A stretch of 64,000 bases of DNA from an uncultured Cohaesibacter sp. (GCF_963664735.1 NZ_OY761553.1:2619303-2683302), one strand, 5' to 3'. Shown: positions 45,116-54,230, counted from the stretch's first letter. Program-made: numbers and translations. Notes: generated by a model from the letters alone, not told the origin.

Positions 45116-45424
45116 CAAAAAGCTTCTAGGCGCCAACGCATGAGCTTGGCGTGGATAAGCCTGATGATCGTACAGGAATGAGGGCATGGTGGTTTGGCAC
45201 CTTGCCCTTTGGAATGCTGCATTTGAAGGATGCGGGACGCGGAGCGATCTTGAGCGACACATCATCAACTCCCGGGCGGGAGAAAGAACAAAGTTGGCAA
45301 AAAGCTGATGATAGTCTTGATTGACCTGAGCGTCGGCCGCAATTGCAGCCAGATGCGCCCTCCCCTGTGTTAAGGAAGCTATGGAGGCTAAATCAGCGTG
45401 CCGATCAAGATTGTGGCTGTCTGC
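45116..45424. other. Convergent intergenic region
   Basis: About 310 bp between the M48 gene and nikO. CGCCAA/TTGGCG (about 45131-45151) can form a hairpin behind the M48 gene but has no T-run. Nothing else recognised. Confidence 0.35.
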
Positions 45425-46132
45425 TCAGGTTAGCTGCATCAGAGAAAACCTTGCGGCCTTCTTTCTGGAGGGAACAGTTTTGGTCTGAAGCACCAGTTTT
45501 CCGTCCTGAAGCATCATGCTTCGTGTAGCCAGTCTGCCAAGAAAGGCCTTGTCATGGGAGACAAGGATCATGGCGCCAGAAAAAGTCAACAAAGCCTGCT
45601 CCAGCAATGCCCCGTTTGCCTCGTCAACGCCATTTGTGGGCTCATCAAGGAGCAGAATGTCGGGTTTCATGGCGAACAGACCTGCAAGGCAGATGAGGCG
45701 CTTTTCACCGCCGGAAAGCTTGTGTACCAGACGCTCGGACAGATGGGTCAACCCCAAGCTATCAAGCGTCTCGCTGGCGGTTTGTGTTGCTTGTTCATTG
45801 GATTGCCCAAGGTTCAGCGGGCCAAACGCGACATCTTCCAAAACCGTCGGGCAGAATAGCTGATCATCGCTATCTTGAAACAGGAAACCCATGCGTTGGC
45901 GGGCCATGCGAAAGTCTGCTTCGCTTTGGCAAGGCTTGTCGAAAAGCCTGAGTTGACCGGAGACCGTGCGCTCAAGACCTGCCAGAGCCCGCAACAGCGT
46001 TGTTTTCCCAGCCCCATTTGGGCCAACAATAGCCAGACGCTCCCCCTCGCACAAAGAAACACTTGCCTCTTCGAGCACGGGTCTGTCATCGCGATGGACG
46101 GTGATATTGTTTGCATCGATTAGCGGAACCAT
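45425..46132 (-). CDS. nikO: Nickel ECF transporter ATPase
   Basis: A 235-residue CbiO/NikO-type ATPase: Walker A GPNGAGKTT, Q-loop LFQDSDDQLFCPTVLEDVAFGPLN (the ECF-type signature segment), LSGGEKRLICLAGL and Walker B ILLLDEPTNGVD. It energises metal uptake through NikQ and NikM. Start at MVPLIDANN, overlapping nikQ by 13 bp. Last gene of the nikKMLQO operon. Confidence 0.9.
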   Translation of the reverse strand: MVPLIDANNITVHRDDRPVLEEASVSLCEGERLAIVGPNGAGKTTLLRALAGLERTVSGQLRLFDKPCQSEADFRMARQRMGFLFQDSDDQLFCPTVLEDVAFGPLNLGQSNEQATQTASETLDSLGLTHLSERLVHKLSGGEKRLICLAGLFAMKPDILLLDEPTNGVDEANGALLEQALLTFSGAMILVSHDKAFLGRLATRSMMLQDGKLVLQTKTVPSRKKAARFSLMQLT

Positions 46133-46839
46133 ACGATATCCCAATAAAGCAGAGCGAGCCCCGAAACAAGCAAGAATGATGAGGCCAGCCAATCCGCAAC
46201 AGGAATAGACGGCAATGTTGGTGTTGGAAACTGCCCGGCATAGCCTCTTACACGCATGGCTTCATCCACCCTGTCGGCACGGGCCATCGCGCGCAAAAGC
46301 AACATGCCGATCATATTGCCATAAGTCTTCCAAGTGTGAAGGTTCGAGCGCGGTCTGAATGACCGCATGCGCATGGCGTCATGCATTCGGGTGAATTCAT
46401 TTTTGATAATGGAGAGATATCTTATCAGGCCAAGGAAAATGCGAACAAGCGCCTCTGGCACCATAAGCCCCCTTAGGGCCTGTCCGATACGAACCGGCTC
46501 GACATGCGCAAAACAAACGGTGAGCAGCAGCAGCGACGCGCTCACCTTCAGGGCCACAACCAGCGCCCGCTCTACGCCCTCCCAACTCGCCGTGAGCCAT
46601 CCCATTTGCAGCATCGGCTCTCCGGGGATCGTCAGAGGCAGTGTAATGACAATCAGAATGAGGAATGCTTCCAGATGCAGCAGACGCCGCCAGGCGACAG
46701 GGGTGCCGGTCAGCAAAACCATGGCAACCATCAAGCCCAGATAGGCAAGGCTTGGTGCGACATGCGAGACGGGGGATTGGAGAAGAACGCCACCAAATGC
46801 AACAAGGATCCTGAGGCGCAGATCGGTCGGCATTATCAT
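46120..46839 (-). CDS. nikQ: Nickel ECF transporter T component
   Basis: A 239-residue CbiQ-like membrane protein with about five hydrophobic segments and the two Ala-Arg-type coupling motifs of the family (MRMRSFRPR and ADRVDEAMRVRGYAG). It couples the ATPase to the substrate-binding NikM. Its start codon overlaps the nikL stop (ATGA). Confidence 0.88.
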   Translation of the reverse strand: MIMPTDLRLRILVAFGGVLLQSPVSHVAPSLAYLGLMVAMVLLTGTPVAWRRLLHLEAFLILIVITLPLTIPGEPMLQMGWLTASWEGVERALVVALKVSASLLLLTVCFAHVEPVRIGQALRGLMVPEALVRIFLGLIRYLSIIKNEFTRMHDAMRMRSFRPRSNLHTWKTYGNMIGMLLLRAMARADRVDEAMRVRGYAGQFPTPTLPSIPVADWLASSFLLVSGLALLYWDIVWFR

Positions 46840-47393
46840 CTATGTTTTCCTCTCGCCCAAAGAGCGATGCCGGCAATGCCGATTATCAGACAAATGCCGG
46901 AGATAATGTCAGTGAAGCGCAAGCGGGCATCCATCTGTTCAATCCGCTCCAGCAGTGGAGCGATCTCGCGGGCAACTGCAGTCTCTATCATTTGCTCCGT
47001 TACGCCAGAGGCATTCGTGCCAGCCTGCGCCTTGGCTGGTGCTTGAGTGCTGTTCTTCAGCTCTTTCGAAGGGGCCGCGCCAAACCGGTCTGCCGAGAGA
47101 ACCCGCGTGGCAATATGGCCCTCACCAGAGTTCAGCGTGATGCTAAGCGGCCCCATGATCTTTTCAGGCGTGGCAAAGTGAAAGCCCCCTTGATCGTCAG
47201 TCCGTCCGTGAGCCACATCCTCACCGGACATGACCGCTTTCCACTCGACATCTTGCGGGCGCCCCCCGCCAACAAAGAAGCCGTAGCCTTTGACTTCGCT
47301 TCCTTCGACGGTAGCAAAGACGCGAAGGCTGTGCGCGTATGCTGGCTCAGCGATCCAAAGGCCAAACAAGACAAGCGTCAGAAAGCGGATCAT
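46836..47393 (-). CDS. nikL: NikL/CbiL-like accessory protein
   Basis: A 185-residue protein with a signal peptide (MIRFLTLVLFGLWIAEPAYA), a periplasmic carboxypeptidase-like beta domain (HSLRVFATVEGSEVKGYGFFVGGGRP) and a C-terminal transmembrane helix (TDIISGICLIIGIAGIALWA). This is the NikL accessory of nickel ECF systems, thought to help metal capture outside the membrane. Overlaps nikM by four bases. Confidence 0.85.
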   Translation of the reverse strand: MIRFLTLVLFGLWIAEPAYAHSLRVFATVEGSEVKGYGFFVGGGRPQDVEWKAVMSGEDVAHGRTDDQGGFHFATPEKIMGPLSITLNSGEGHIATRVLSADRFGAAPSKELKNSTQAPAKAQAGTNASGVTEQMIETAVAREIAPLLERIEQMDARLRFTDIISGICLIIGIAGIALWARGKHR

Positions 47394-48052
47394 TGGTCAG
47401 CACCTTTTCTGGTTGGCATTTTCTCGACCAGCATTTGCTTGGTTACGAGGGGATATAGCAAAGTCGGATCGGTCTTTTTCAAAAAGCCGATAACAGTGCC
47501 GCAAATCAAAGCTTCCCCGATGGACAGCGGCAAATAAGTTACAAGGACGATTTTCGCTGCAGGAACATAATCCGAGGACGAAAGCCACAGGGAAAGGGCA
47601 ACCAGTCCACCGGTTCCGAACACGGCCACAGCAGCACCAAGGGCTCCCAAAAGCCCTGCCTTGGCCGGAGTGGACGCCGCTCTGATCATACCGCCCAAGA
47701 CAAGCGCCACGAGCAGGCCGGGCAATGCGATATTCACGGTATTGACGCCAAGTGTCGCCAGACCACCGAAACCAAACATCACCGCTTGCAGAACCAGAGC
47801 AACCAGAACCGCGGGGAAAATTCCAAAACCAAGCATAAGCCCCATCAATGTTGAAAGCAGCACATGCACGCTTGATGGCCCCACAGGCACAGACAAGAGG
47901 GATGCTGAAAAGAACACCGCAGAAAGAATGGCAATGCGCGGAATGGCGCGGTCATCGATGGAGCGCACACCAGCGGCAACACCAGCAGCAGCAATTGCGC
48001 CGCCTCCGATCAGAACCGGAAGCGACAAGAGGCCGTCAGGAATATGCGCCAT
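47390..48052 (-). CDS. nikM: Nickel ECF transporter substrate-specific component
   Basis: A 220-residue CbiM/NikM-type membrane protein with six or seven helices. In characterised NikM the metal is held by the N-terminal amine and His2 plus further histidines (VHVLLSTLMGLMLG here has one). This protein begins MAHIPDGLLS: the Met before Ala is normally removed, which would place the His at position 2. The stop of nikK and the start here overlap by one base (TAATG). Confidence 0.9.
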   Translation of the reverse strand: MAHIPDGLLSLPVLIGGGAIAAAGVAAGVRSIDDRAIPRIAILSAVFFSASLLSVPVGPSSVHVLLSTLMGLMLGFGIFPAVLVALVLQAVMFGFGGLATLGVNTVNIALPGLLVALVLGGMIRAASTPAKAGLLGALGAAVAVFGTGGLVALSLWLSSSDYVPAAKIVLVTYLPLSIGEALICGTVIGFLKKTDPTLLYPLVTKQMLVEKMPTRKGADQ

Positions 48053-48819
48053 TATTGAGCCGTCTTGGCGTTGACCCAGATCAGGGCACCCTCTTCGACG
48101 GGTACGGTCTTACCTTCTGGAGACGTCATTGGTTCGTCCCCCTCCAGCAGCGCAGCAAAGCCCCACCAACCTGCAAATGGCATTGCGTAGGAGAAGGTTC
48201 CATTGGCGTCCGCTTTGATCACTTGTGTGATATAAGCATCGTTCGGAGCCTTAATGCCTTGATCGTTGATAAATTCAACCTCGATTTCTGCAAAAGGAAC
48301 AGGCTTCCCCCCCTTGGTGACGACGCCGGTAAAGAGATTGCCGGTCCATAACCCGGTTGGCTGGGTCAGCGGCTCGATCTCAACGGGAAAACCGACGCTT
48401 TCATCCCACCCTTCGCCCGTCGCATAGCTGTCGACAACGACCTTGGAATAGTGAACGATATATTTGCCTTCGGCAGGCTCCCAATAAGGCGCAGGTTCAA
48501 TATAGTAAATGGCAGCACCGGGCATTTCCAGATCATCGGTGAGCGTGTAGGCCATGACGTCCCCTTGCGGAGCTTCGACGAGCTTGTCACGCAGGTCTGT
48601 TTTCACGCCGCCCTTGAGAACACCTACAGCCGTTGGCTTGGCCATATTCATGACAGGGCCACCTTCGAAGGGGTGGGTAAAGATCAGGTTGAGAGTAACC
48701 TCTCCGCCTTCCGGCAAAACATCTTGAGATGGAATAATTTCCTGAAAATGAGCCGAAGCGGTGCTGGCAAAAAGAGTAGCAATGGCAGCCATCGCCAGGG
48801 CGCGAGCGGTCTTGGTCAT
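48052..48819 (-). CDS. nikK: NikK (DUF4198) periplasmic accessory protein
   Basis: A 255-residue exported protein: signal peptide ending TLFASTASA, mature part starting with HFQEIIPSQDVL and a DUF4198 beta-sandwich with two Ig-like repeats (GEVTLNLIFTHPFEGG; GLWTGNLFTGVVTKGGKPVPFAEIEVEF). NikK occurs at the head of nickel ECF operons and probably passes metal to NikM. Start at MTKTARAL; the 20-residue longer frame would cover the operator. Confidence 0.88.
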   Translation of the reverse strand: MTKTARALAMAAIATLFASTASAHFQEIIPSQDVLPEGGEVTLNLIFTHPFEGGPVMNMAKPTAVGVLKGGVKTDLRDKLVEAPQGDVMAYTLTDDLEMPGAAIYYIEPAPYWEPAEGKYIVHYSKVVVDSYATGEGWDESVGFPVEIEPLTQPTGLWTGNLFTGVVTKGGKPVPFAEIEVEFINDQGIKAPNDAYITQVIKADANGTFSYAMPFAGWWGFAALLEGDEPMTSPEGKTVPVEEGALIWVNAKTAQ

Positions 48820-48852
48820 TGTATGGGGATCCTGTTTGGCTAAGAGGGACTC

Positions 48853-48882
48853 GGTATGAATATTTTTCGAATTAATCATACC
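48853..48882. promoter_or_regulatory. NikR operator
   Basis: GGTATGA-N16-TCATACC, a perfect match to the E. coli NikR consensus GTATGA-N16-TCATAC with one extra pair. It lies between the divergent nikK and nikR genes, 33 bp from the nikK start, so repression of the operon by NikR is expected. Confidence 0.92.
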
Positions 48883-48994
48883 TTCCCATTTTGTACAATA
48901 CGTATTTATTTGCTTCTTCTGCTATTCCCTGTTTGCTGCTAGTCTTCTTTGCAGACTGAAAATCGTGATTTTTTATGAAAGGGCTGGGACAGAC

Positions 48995-49489
48995 ATGAAG
49001 CGAATAACAATCACGCTTTCAGATGAAATCGCAGCCGCATTGGACGGCTATATGAGCGAAAGCGGCGCCCAGAACCGTTCTGAAGCCATTCGGGATCTTG
49101 TGCGTCGCGCTATGCTGGATCGTCAGGATGGCGCCAAAGATGCAGATTGCCTGGGCATTGTTTCCTATACAGTTGACCAAACAATCCGAAATCTGGGGGC
49201 CAGATTGGCAAAACGCCGCCTTGACGCCCATGACAGGCACCTGACGGCCCTTTCCCTTCCTCTGGATCATTCCACATCATTGGAAATCGAGGTGACGCGC
49301 GGAAAATTAGGCGAGGTCTCATCCGCCGCCGAAACGCTGTTTCTGGAACGAGGCGTGGCGCATGGCGCCCTCTCATTGGTGCCCGTGGCTGCCAGTTGCT
49401 CCCATCATGTCCATGCCGGGGAAACCGCGTCGCCGCATCACCATATTGAGGTTCAGCAAAGTTTCAGCAACAGTCACGACAAGAAGTAA
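48995..49489 (+). CDS. nikR: NikR-like regulator lacking the canonical nickel ligands
   Basis: A 164-residue protein. The ribbon-helix-helix domain (MKRITITLSDEIAAALDGYM, NRSEAIRDLVRRAM) keeps the DNA-contact residues Arg3, Thr5 and Thr7. The ACT domain aligns without gaps to E. coli NikR up to residue 98, but the four square-planar nickel ligands are all changed: H76 to Leu, H87 to Ser, H89 to Pro, C95 to Ser. A His-rich C-terminal extension (CSHHVHAGETASPHHH) is added. The operator is intact, so it may sense metal by another site. Start at MKRITIT. Confidence 0.88.
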   Translation: MKRITITLSDEIAAALDGYMSESGAQNRSEAIRDLVRRAMLDRQDGAKDADCLGIVSYTVDQTIRNLGARLAKRRLDAHDRHLTALSLPLDHSTSLEIEVTRGKLGEVSSAAETLFLERGVAHGALSLVPVAASCSHHVHAGETASPHHHIEVQQSFSNSHDKK

Positions 49490-49538
49490 CCTGTGCGCTT
49501 ATTTGCCTGTAACTGAGAGCCCTTCCAGCACGCCTGCG

Positions 49539-50774
49539 TTATAGCGCTTCCGCTGTCAAGACTGCGCTGTGCTTCCTTCGTAAAATGAAGACGACGTAAC
49601 CTTGCGTGACGATCAATGCGAAGGAAGCAATCGGATAAGTAATTTCTCCGAGCTCTTGCTGCTGCGCAAAATTCATCGCTTGATCGATAAAAGCCTGGAA
49701 TATTCCCGATCCCAACGCGACCCAGCAAGAAAGCCCCAGAATCAGCAGTTCGTTTTGATTTGCCTTTTTGACCAGATCCGGCACCAATAGAGCTATGCCG
49801 AGGCCCCAGATGGCCAGATCATAATCATAACTGTATGGGCTGATCCAAACGGAGGCCATCGTAACAAAAGCCAGAAAGTAGCGCTGGTTAGTCCATTTGA
49901 AATAGCCGTAGATGGCCGTACCACACATGGCAACAGCCGTCATGATCTGAATGCCCAGAGCAATCGGAGCTGGCACATTGAACAAGAGGCATGTCGCATA
50001 AAGAGAAGTCATCCGGAACAATGGATATAACCCGCTTTTCAAAAACAGGCTCGCTTCTCTCACTCCGCCCAAAAAGTGTGTCCAGACTTCTACCCCGAAC
50101 AACAATGTGACGCCCAAAGTCGACAGCAATACGATGAATAGAGCAATCAAAATGACAGGAACCCGGCGGCTCAGAAGCGTTACAATGCCAATAATGGCAG
50201 CCAGATGCGGCTTGATGATCATGAGCCCCAACGGTAGCCCTGCGATGCGGCTGTTTTTCATATATGCCCAAATGAACCAGCCAATAAGCGAGGCTGTCAA
50301 AAATCCATTTTGCCCAGACTTCAAATTCAGCGCCAACGTGGGGAAAAGAATAAACAGGGCGACGCCGAAATATTGGCGAGAAAATGTATGGACTACTTTG
50401 AGATATGCGACAAAGGACAAACCGGTAAACAGTAAATGCGCCCAGCCGATTGGCAAACGGGCAAACGGAGCCATGAAAACACCGAATTGCGGCGGATAGG
50501 TCCAGGGCATGAAGCTTTTATCACCATAAAAAGAAACAATTTCCTTGGTAAAATCCTCAAAATGATAGGCAAGCAGAAATTCGCCGCGCCATATCATGTC
50601 GCCGACGAGATAGAAAATGTCGAAGTCCGTCAAGGATTTCTCGGGCACGACCGAATTAGGCGCAGCAAAGCTCAAAGCAGCATAAACAAGCAAGCAAAGG
50701 CAAACAGCCAACACCGCTACCGTCGCTCGCTTGTTGAAGTCGGGCGCGAGAAAAAGAGATGTATTCTGCATCAT
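49539..50774 (-). CDS. GT87/DUF2029-type membrane glycosyltransferase
   Basis: About 411 residues with ten or so transmembrane helices. The first periplasmic loop has the acidic SLTDFDIFYLVGD expected for GT-C enzymes that use polyprenyl-phosphate sugars, and WTYPPQFGVFMAPF is typical of GT87. In this cluster, which makes a decaprenyl-phosphoryl pentose, it is the probable transferase using that donor outside the membrane. A GTG four codons upstream is an alternative start. Confidence 0.82.
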   Translation of the reverse strand: MMQNTSLFLAPDFNKRATVAVLAVCLCLLVYAALSFAAPNSVVPEKSLTDFDIFYLVGDMIWRGEFLLAYHFEDFTKEIVSFYGDKSFMPWTYPPQFGVFMAPFARLPIGWAHLLFTGLSFVAYLKVVHTFSRQYFGVALFILFPTLALNLKSGQNGFLTASLIGWFIWAYMKNSRIAGLPLGLMIIKPHLAAIIGIVTLLSRRVPVILIALFIVLLSTLGVTLLFGVEVWTHFLGGVREASLFLKSGLYPLFRMTSLYATCLLFNVPAPIALGIQIMTAVAMCGTAIYGYFKWTNQRYFLAFVTMASVWISPYSYDYDLAIWGLGIALLVPDLVKKANQNELLILGLSCWVALGSGIFQAFIDQAMNFAQQQELGEITYPIASFALIVTQGYVVFILRRKHSAVLTAEAL

Positions 50775-50828
50775 ACGATCTGTCACTTTTGCAATCAGTT
50801 GGAGTAAAATTGTCCTTGGTTTTAGAAA

Positions 50829-51566
50829 TCAGAATTTGAGATGTTTGAAAATTGCCTCGGGAATCCCCTTGACGACCATCATGATCAGCCGCCAGAAAAA
50901 CGGGGTGTAGAGAACGCTTTTGTCGCTCTCGATGGCCTTCACGATTGATTTGCCGACTTGCTCCGGCGAGGCAAATAGCGGCCCCTTTTCAATCGCCGCC
51001 GTCATCGGGGTATCGACGAATCCGGGTTTGATATCGAGAACCGTGACGTTGCTCTTGCAAAGTCTGCCTCTGAGGCCCTGCAAGAAGACCGAGACCATTG
51101 CCTTTGACGATCCGTAGACATAGTTGGATTGTCTGCCTCTGTCTCCGGCGACACTGGTGATCACGGCTATGGTTCCGAATTTCTGCTTTTCGAATTTATT
51201 GGCCAGATGGGTGAGAAGGGAGATTGTGCTGAGCGCGTTTGTCTGCAGAGCTGCAAGAGCCACGCTGGCATCTGCCTCGCAGGCAGCTTGATCGGGCAAT
51301 ATTCCGTGAGCGATAAGAACCCGATCAACCCGGCCCATCCGGGCGAAGATGTCGTTGACCATGGTTTCATGCTCCTCGATCAGGGCAATATCGAGAAGCT
51401 TGGTGTAAAGCTCGGAACAGCCTCGCACCTTCAGGTCTTTGGCGAGAACCGACAGCTTTTCTTCGTTCCGCGCGACCAGATAAAGCGCGGCTCCTTGTGA
51501 GGCATAAATGCGCGCAGCTTCTTTGGCGATCGCCGATGTTGCTCCGATAACAACGATATTTTGCAT
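50829..51566 (-). CDS. DprE2-like short-chain reductase
   Basis: A 245-residue SDR: NAD(P) motif VIGATSAIAKEAA, and catalytic Ser, Tyr and Lys in ITSVAGDRGRQSNYVYGSSKA. It resembles DprE2, which reduces decaprenylphosphoryl-2-keto-ribose to decaprenylphosphoryl-arabinose as the second half of the epimerisation. It follows the DprE1-like gene with one base between them. Confidence 0.88.
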   Translation of the reverse strand: MQNIVVIGATSAIAKEAARIYASQGAALYLVARNEEKLSVLAKDLKVRGCSELYTKLLDIALIEEHETMVNDIFARMGRVDRVLIAHGILPDQAACEADASVALAALQTNALSTISLLTHLANKFEKQKFGTIAVITSVAGDRGRQSNYVYGSSKAMVSVFLQGLRGRLCKSNVTVLDIKPGFVDTPMTAAIEKGPLFASPEQVGKSIVKAIESDKSVLYTPFFWRLIMMVVKGIPEAIFKHLKF

Positions 51567-51567
51567 G

Positions 51568-52890
51568 CTAAAGTCCCAATCTGCGAGATTGAAGAGAATG
51601 GAAAAGCTTGTCCGCCTTCCATAAGCGTCTTACTTGCCGGAACGCATCAAGCTGTGGGTAGCCAGCCTGAAACATCTCTTGCTTCATGCGGCTGTCCTTG
51701 GAGAGATAAAGGCGCCCGCCATGCTCCAAAACGATCTCATCCAGCTTTTGAAGCAAAATAGCCAGATCCGGTTCGATCTTGAAATCCAGTGCCAATGTGT
51801 AGCCTTCGAAGGGGAAGGAGAGATAATTTTCATTGCTCGGACCGAAAGCCTTCAGAACAGCAAGAAACGAGCCCTTCTGAGCGTTGGAAATACACTCCAG
51901 AAGCTTGGTCATTCCGCGTTTGCTTTCCGCCATGGGGAAGACGCACTGATATTGAACAAAGCCGCGCTTGCCATAGAGGCGATACCAGTGAGACAAACCG
52001 TCCAGAGGATAGAAAAAGGGTTCGTAATGAACGCAATGCTCAGAGACTTTTTTCCTCACTCGGTGATAGTAGAGTGTGTTGAAGGCTCTGATCGAATATT
52101 GGTTCAGCGTAAAGGTTGGCATATTGAAGGGCACCGGCAGCGTTACGCCGCCTTTCTCACGCAATGGATCAGAGCTTTTACGTCCCAATTCGTCAAGGCG
52201 TGTATGCTCACCAAGCATCAGCAAGGACCGCCCCAGCTTAGTGCCCCCACTCAGGCAGTCAATCCATGCGACCGAGTAGCTCGCCGAGCTATATTCCTCA
52301 AAAAGCTCAAATACTTCATCAAGGTTTCCGGCCTTGAGAATCGTCTCATTGATAAAGGCGGTTTCGATGGGTCTGAGCTTGATGGTTGCTTCTACAATAA
52401 GGCCCGTCAGGCCCATACCGCCGCAAGTGGCGCGGAACAATTTGATATTCTGGGAGGCGGAGCAAATGACCGTCTCATTCGTTGCTGTTCGCAACACCAG
52501 AGACTGAACATGATCGCTGAAACAACCATCCACATGATGGTTCTTGCCGTGTACATCACTTGCAATCGCGCCACCGACACTCACGAATTTTGTGCCCGGC
52601 GTAACAGGTAAAAACCAACCGTGCGGCACCGCAAAAGACAGGATTTCAGCTAGCGTTACACCGGCTTCACAAGTAAGAATTCCGGTTTCAGGCTCAAATG
52701 CAAGTAAATGGTCCAGCCGCTCACTGGACAGAATATTGGCAGAGAGCGCGCTATCACCATAGCTGCGGCCCATGCCTCTGGGGATCGCCGACAGGGAGCT
52801 GTCCAGCAACTGAGCTGTATTCAAATTGCAATCGGGGAAAATAAAATTCGCATCGATAGATGGATATCTCGCCCAACCTGTGGTTATCAT
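51568..52890 (-). CDS. DprE1-like FAD oxidase
   Basis: A 440-residue vanillyl-alcohol-oxidase-type flavoprotein: IPRGMGRSYGDSAL and VTPGTKFVSVGGAIASDVHGKNHHVDG form the FAD site, where the HGKNHH segment is characteristic of DprE1. It oxidises the 2-hydroxyl of decaprenylphosphoryl-ribose in the two-step epimerisation to the arabinose form. Gene order DprE1-DprE2 is as in mycobacteria. Confidence 0.9.
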   Translation of the reverse strand: MITTGWARYPSIDANFIFPDCNLNTAQLLDSSLSAIPRGMGRSYGDSALSANILSSERLDHLLAFEPETGILTCEAGVTLAEILSFAVPHGWFLPVTPGTKFVSVGGAIASDVHGKNHHVDGCFSDHVQSLVLRTATNETVICSASQNIKLFRATCGGMGLTGLIVEATIKLRPIETAFINETILKAGNLDEVFELFEEYSSASYSVAWIDCLSGGTKLGRSLLMLGEHTRLDELGRKSSDPLREKGGVTLPVPFNMPTFTLNQYSIRAFNTLYYHRVRKKVSEHCVHYEPFFYPLDGLSHWYRLYGKRGFVQYQCVFPMAESKRGMTKLLECISNAQKGSFLAVLKAFGPSNENYLSFPFEGYTLALDFKIEPDLAILLQKLDEIVLEHGGRLYLSKDSRMKQEMFQAGYPQLDAFRQVRRLWKADKLFHSLQSRRLGL

Positions 52891-52900
52891 GATGCGATAC

Positions 52901-53293
52901 TCAATTTTGAAAAACGTAGCGTTTGTCCAGGTTATATTTGACGGTATAGCCGATCACCAAACCCAGCGTTGCTCCTACATATTTCATAGATTCGTTTTCA
53001 AAAAGATAAACAAATCCAAATTCGACGGCCCAGAATAGCAGAGTGGTCAATAAACCCATAATTGTGTACAAAATAAATTTCCCGCCATCATGAATGAGGG
53101 AACGGGATTTGAAATTAAATATAAATTTCTTATCGAGTATGTATTTAAGGACCAGGCCAACGAGTGTTCCGGTGGCCATGGAAATGACTAGCGAGAATTG
53201 TCCGCTGTAGCAGCGAAATGTTATTGCTTGTGCAGCAAGATTCGCGACGATCGAGAGTGCTGCGAATAAAACATAGAGTGTTACAGTTTTCAT
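52901..53293 (-). CDS. GtrA-family membrane protein
   Basis: A 130-residue protein with four transmembrane helices and the GtrA signature (GTLVGLVLKYILDKKFIF and LGLVIGYTVKYNLDKRYVF, two related halves). In the mycobacterial arabinan cluster the GtrA protein Rv3789 is linked to the lipid-linked pentose or its transferases. Start at MKTVTLY; the gene is divergent from ubiA with 33 bp between starts. Confidence 0.86.
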   Translation of the reverse strand: MKTVTLYVLFAALSIVANLAAQAITFRCYSGQFSLVISMATGTLVGLVLKYILDKKFIFNFKSRSLIHDGGKFILYTIMGLLTTLLFWAVEFGFVYLFENESMKYVGATLGLVIGYTVKYNLDKRYVFQN

Positions 53294-53326
53294 AGTTTTG
53301 TGCGGTTTCATCAAAGAAGAGAAAAT

Positions 53327-54211
53327 ATGGAAAATAATCCGTCATCTTCACATCACGGCATATCAATTCTGGCCATGATAAAATTGTTGAGGCCCAAGCA
53401 ATGGATCAAGAACAGCTTCGTTCTGGCACCTTTGGCCTTTTCCGGTTTGTTTCTGGACGGCGCAGCCATAAAGGCAGCTTTGATTGCGATGCTCTATTTT
53501 TGTGCCGCCAGTTCAGCAACATACATCCTGAACGATTACCAGGATATTGAGCGCGACAGACAACATCCGAAAAAATCAAAGAGTCGGCCGCTGGCCAGTG
53601 GAGAAGTATCGACCAGCCAAGCCGCGGTTTTGCTGCTGATGTTATATGGTTTTATCTGCACGAGTTATTTCTTTTCACCATCGGTAACGTGGATTTTGCT
53701 GATCTATATGCTTCAGAACATCGCTTATACTTATATTTTGAAGCACCAGCCAGTGATCGATATCTTCCTGATTGCCATCGGGTTCGTGCTGCGCGTCTAT
53801 GCCGGAGCGTTTGTTCTCGATGTTCCTGTTTCTTCCTGGATGTTTTCCACGACCCTTTGTCTTGCTCTTTATCTAGCCTCAATCAAGCGGCTACAAGAGC
53901 TGCAGCAATCGGGTCAGGATGGGCGAAGCGTGCTGAAATATTACACGCCAAAGCTCGTTGAACGCTATGCAGAAATGTCTGCGACCGGCGCTCTTTTATT
54001 CTACAGCCTGTTCGTCATCACCAACCAGCCTCAGATGGCGATCACAATCCCGATCGTGTTGTTTGGATTATTTCGCTACTGGTTCATCGTTGATACGCAA
54101 GATGGAGGGGAGTCGCCCACCGATGCGCTCCTGTCTGACTGGCAAATCCTGCTGACGATACTGGTCTGGATTTCGACATGTCTGTGGATCCTTGCTCAAA
54201 GTCATGTCTGA
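53327..54211 (+). CDS. UbiA-family decaprenyl-phosphate phosphoribosyltransferase
   Basis: A 294-residue membrane prenyltransferase with eight or nine helices. LLRPKQWIKNSFVLAPLAF and the Asp-rich NDYQDIERDRQHPKKSKSRPLASG match the DPPR synthase group (Rv3806c-like), which transfers phosphoribose from PRPP to decaprenyl phosphate. This gives the first committed step; the phosphatase is not seen here. Start at MENNPSS, nine codons into the open frame. Confidence 0.88.
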   Translation: MENNPSSSHHGISILAMIKLLRPKQWIKNSFVLAPLAFSGLFLDGAAIKAALIAMLYFCAASSATYILNDYQDIERDRQHPKKSKSRPLASGEVSTSQAAVLLLMLYGFICTSYFFSPSVTWILLIYMLQNIAYTYILKHQPVIDIFLIAIGFVLRVYAGAFVLDVPVSSWMFSTTLCLALYLASIKRLQELQQSGQDGRSVLKYYTPKLVERYAEMSATGALLFYSLFVITNQPQMAITIPIVLFGLFRYWFIVDTQDGGESPTDALLSDWQILLTILVWISTCLWILAQSHV

Positions 54212-54230
54212 GCATGCCCCAGCCTGACAA

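Noticed and set aside
45116-45424. Cobalamin riboswitch or other RNA ahead of the nickel operon
   Set aside because: The region is behind the operon, not ahead of it, and none of the conserved boxes is present.
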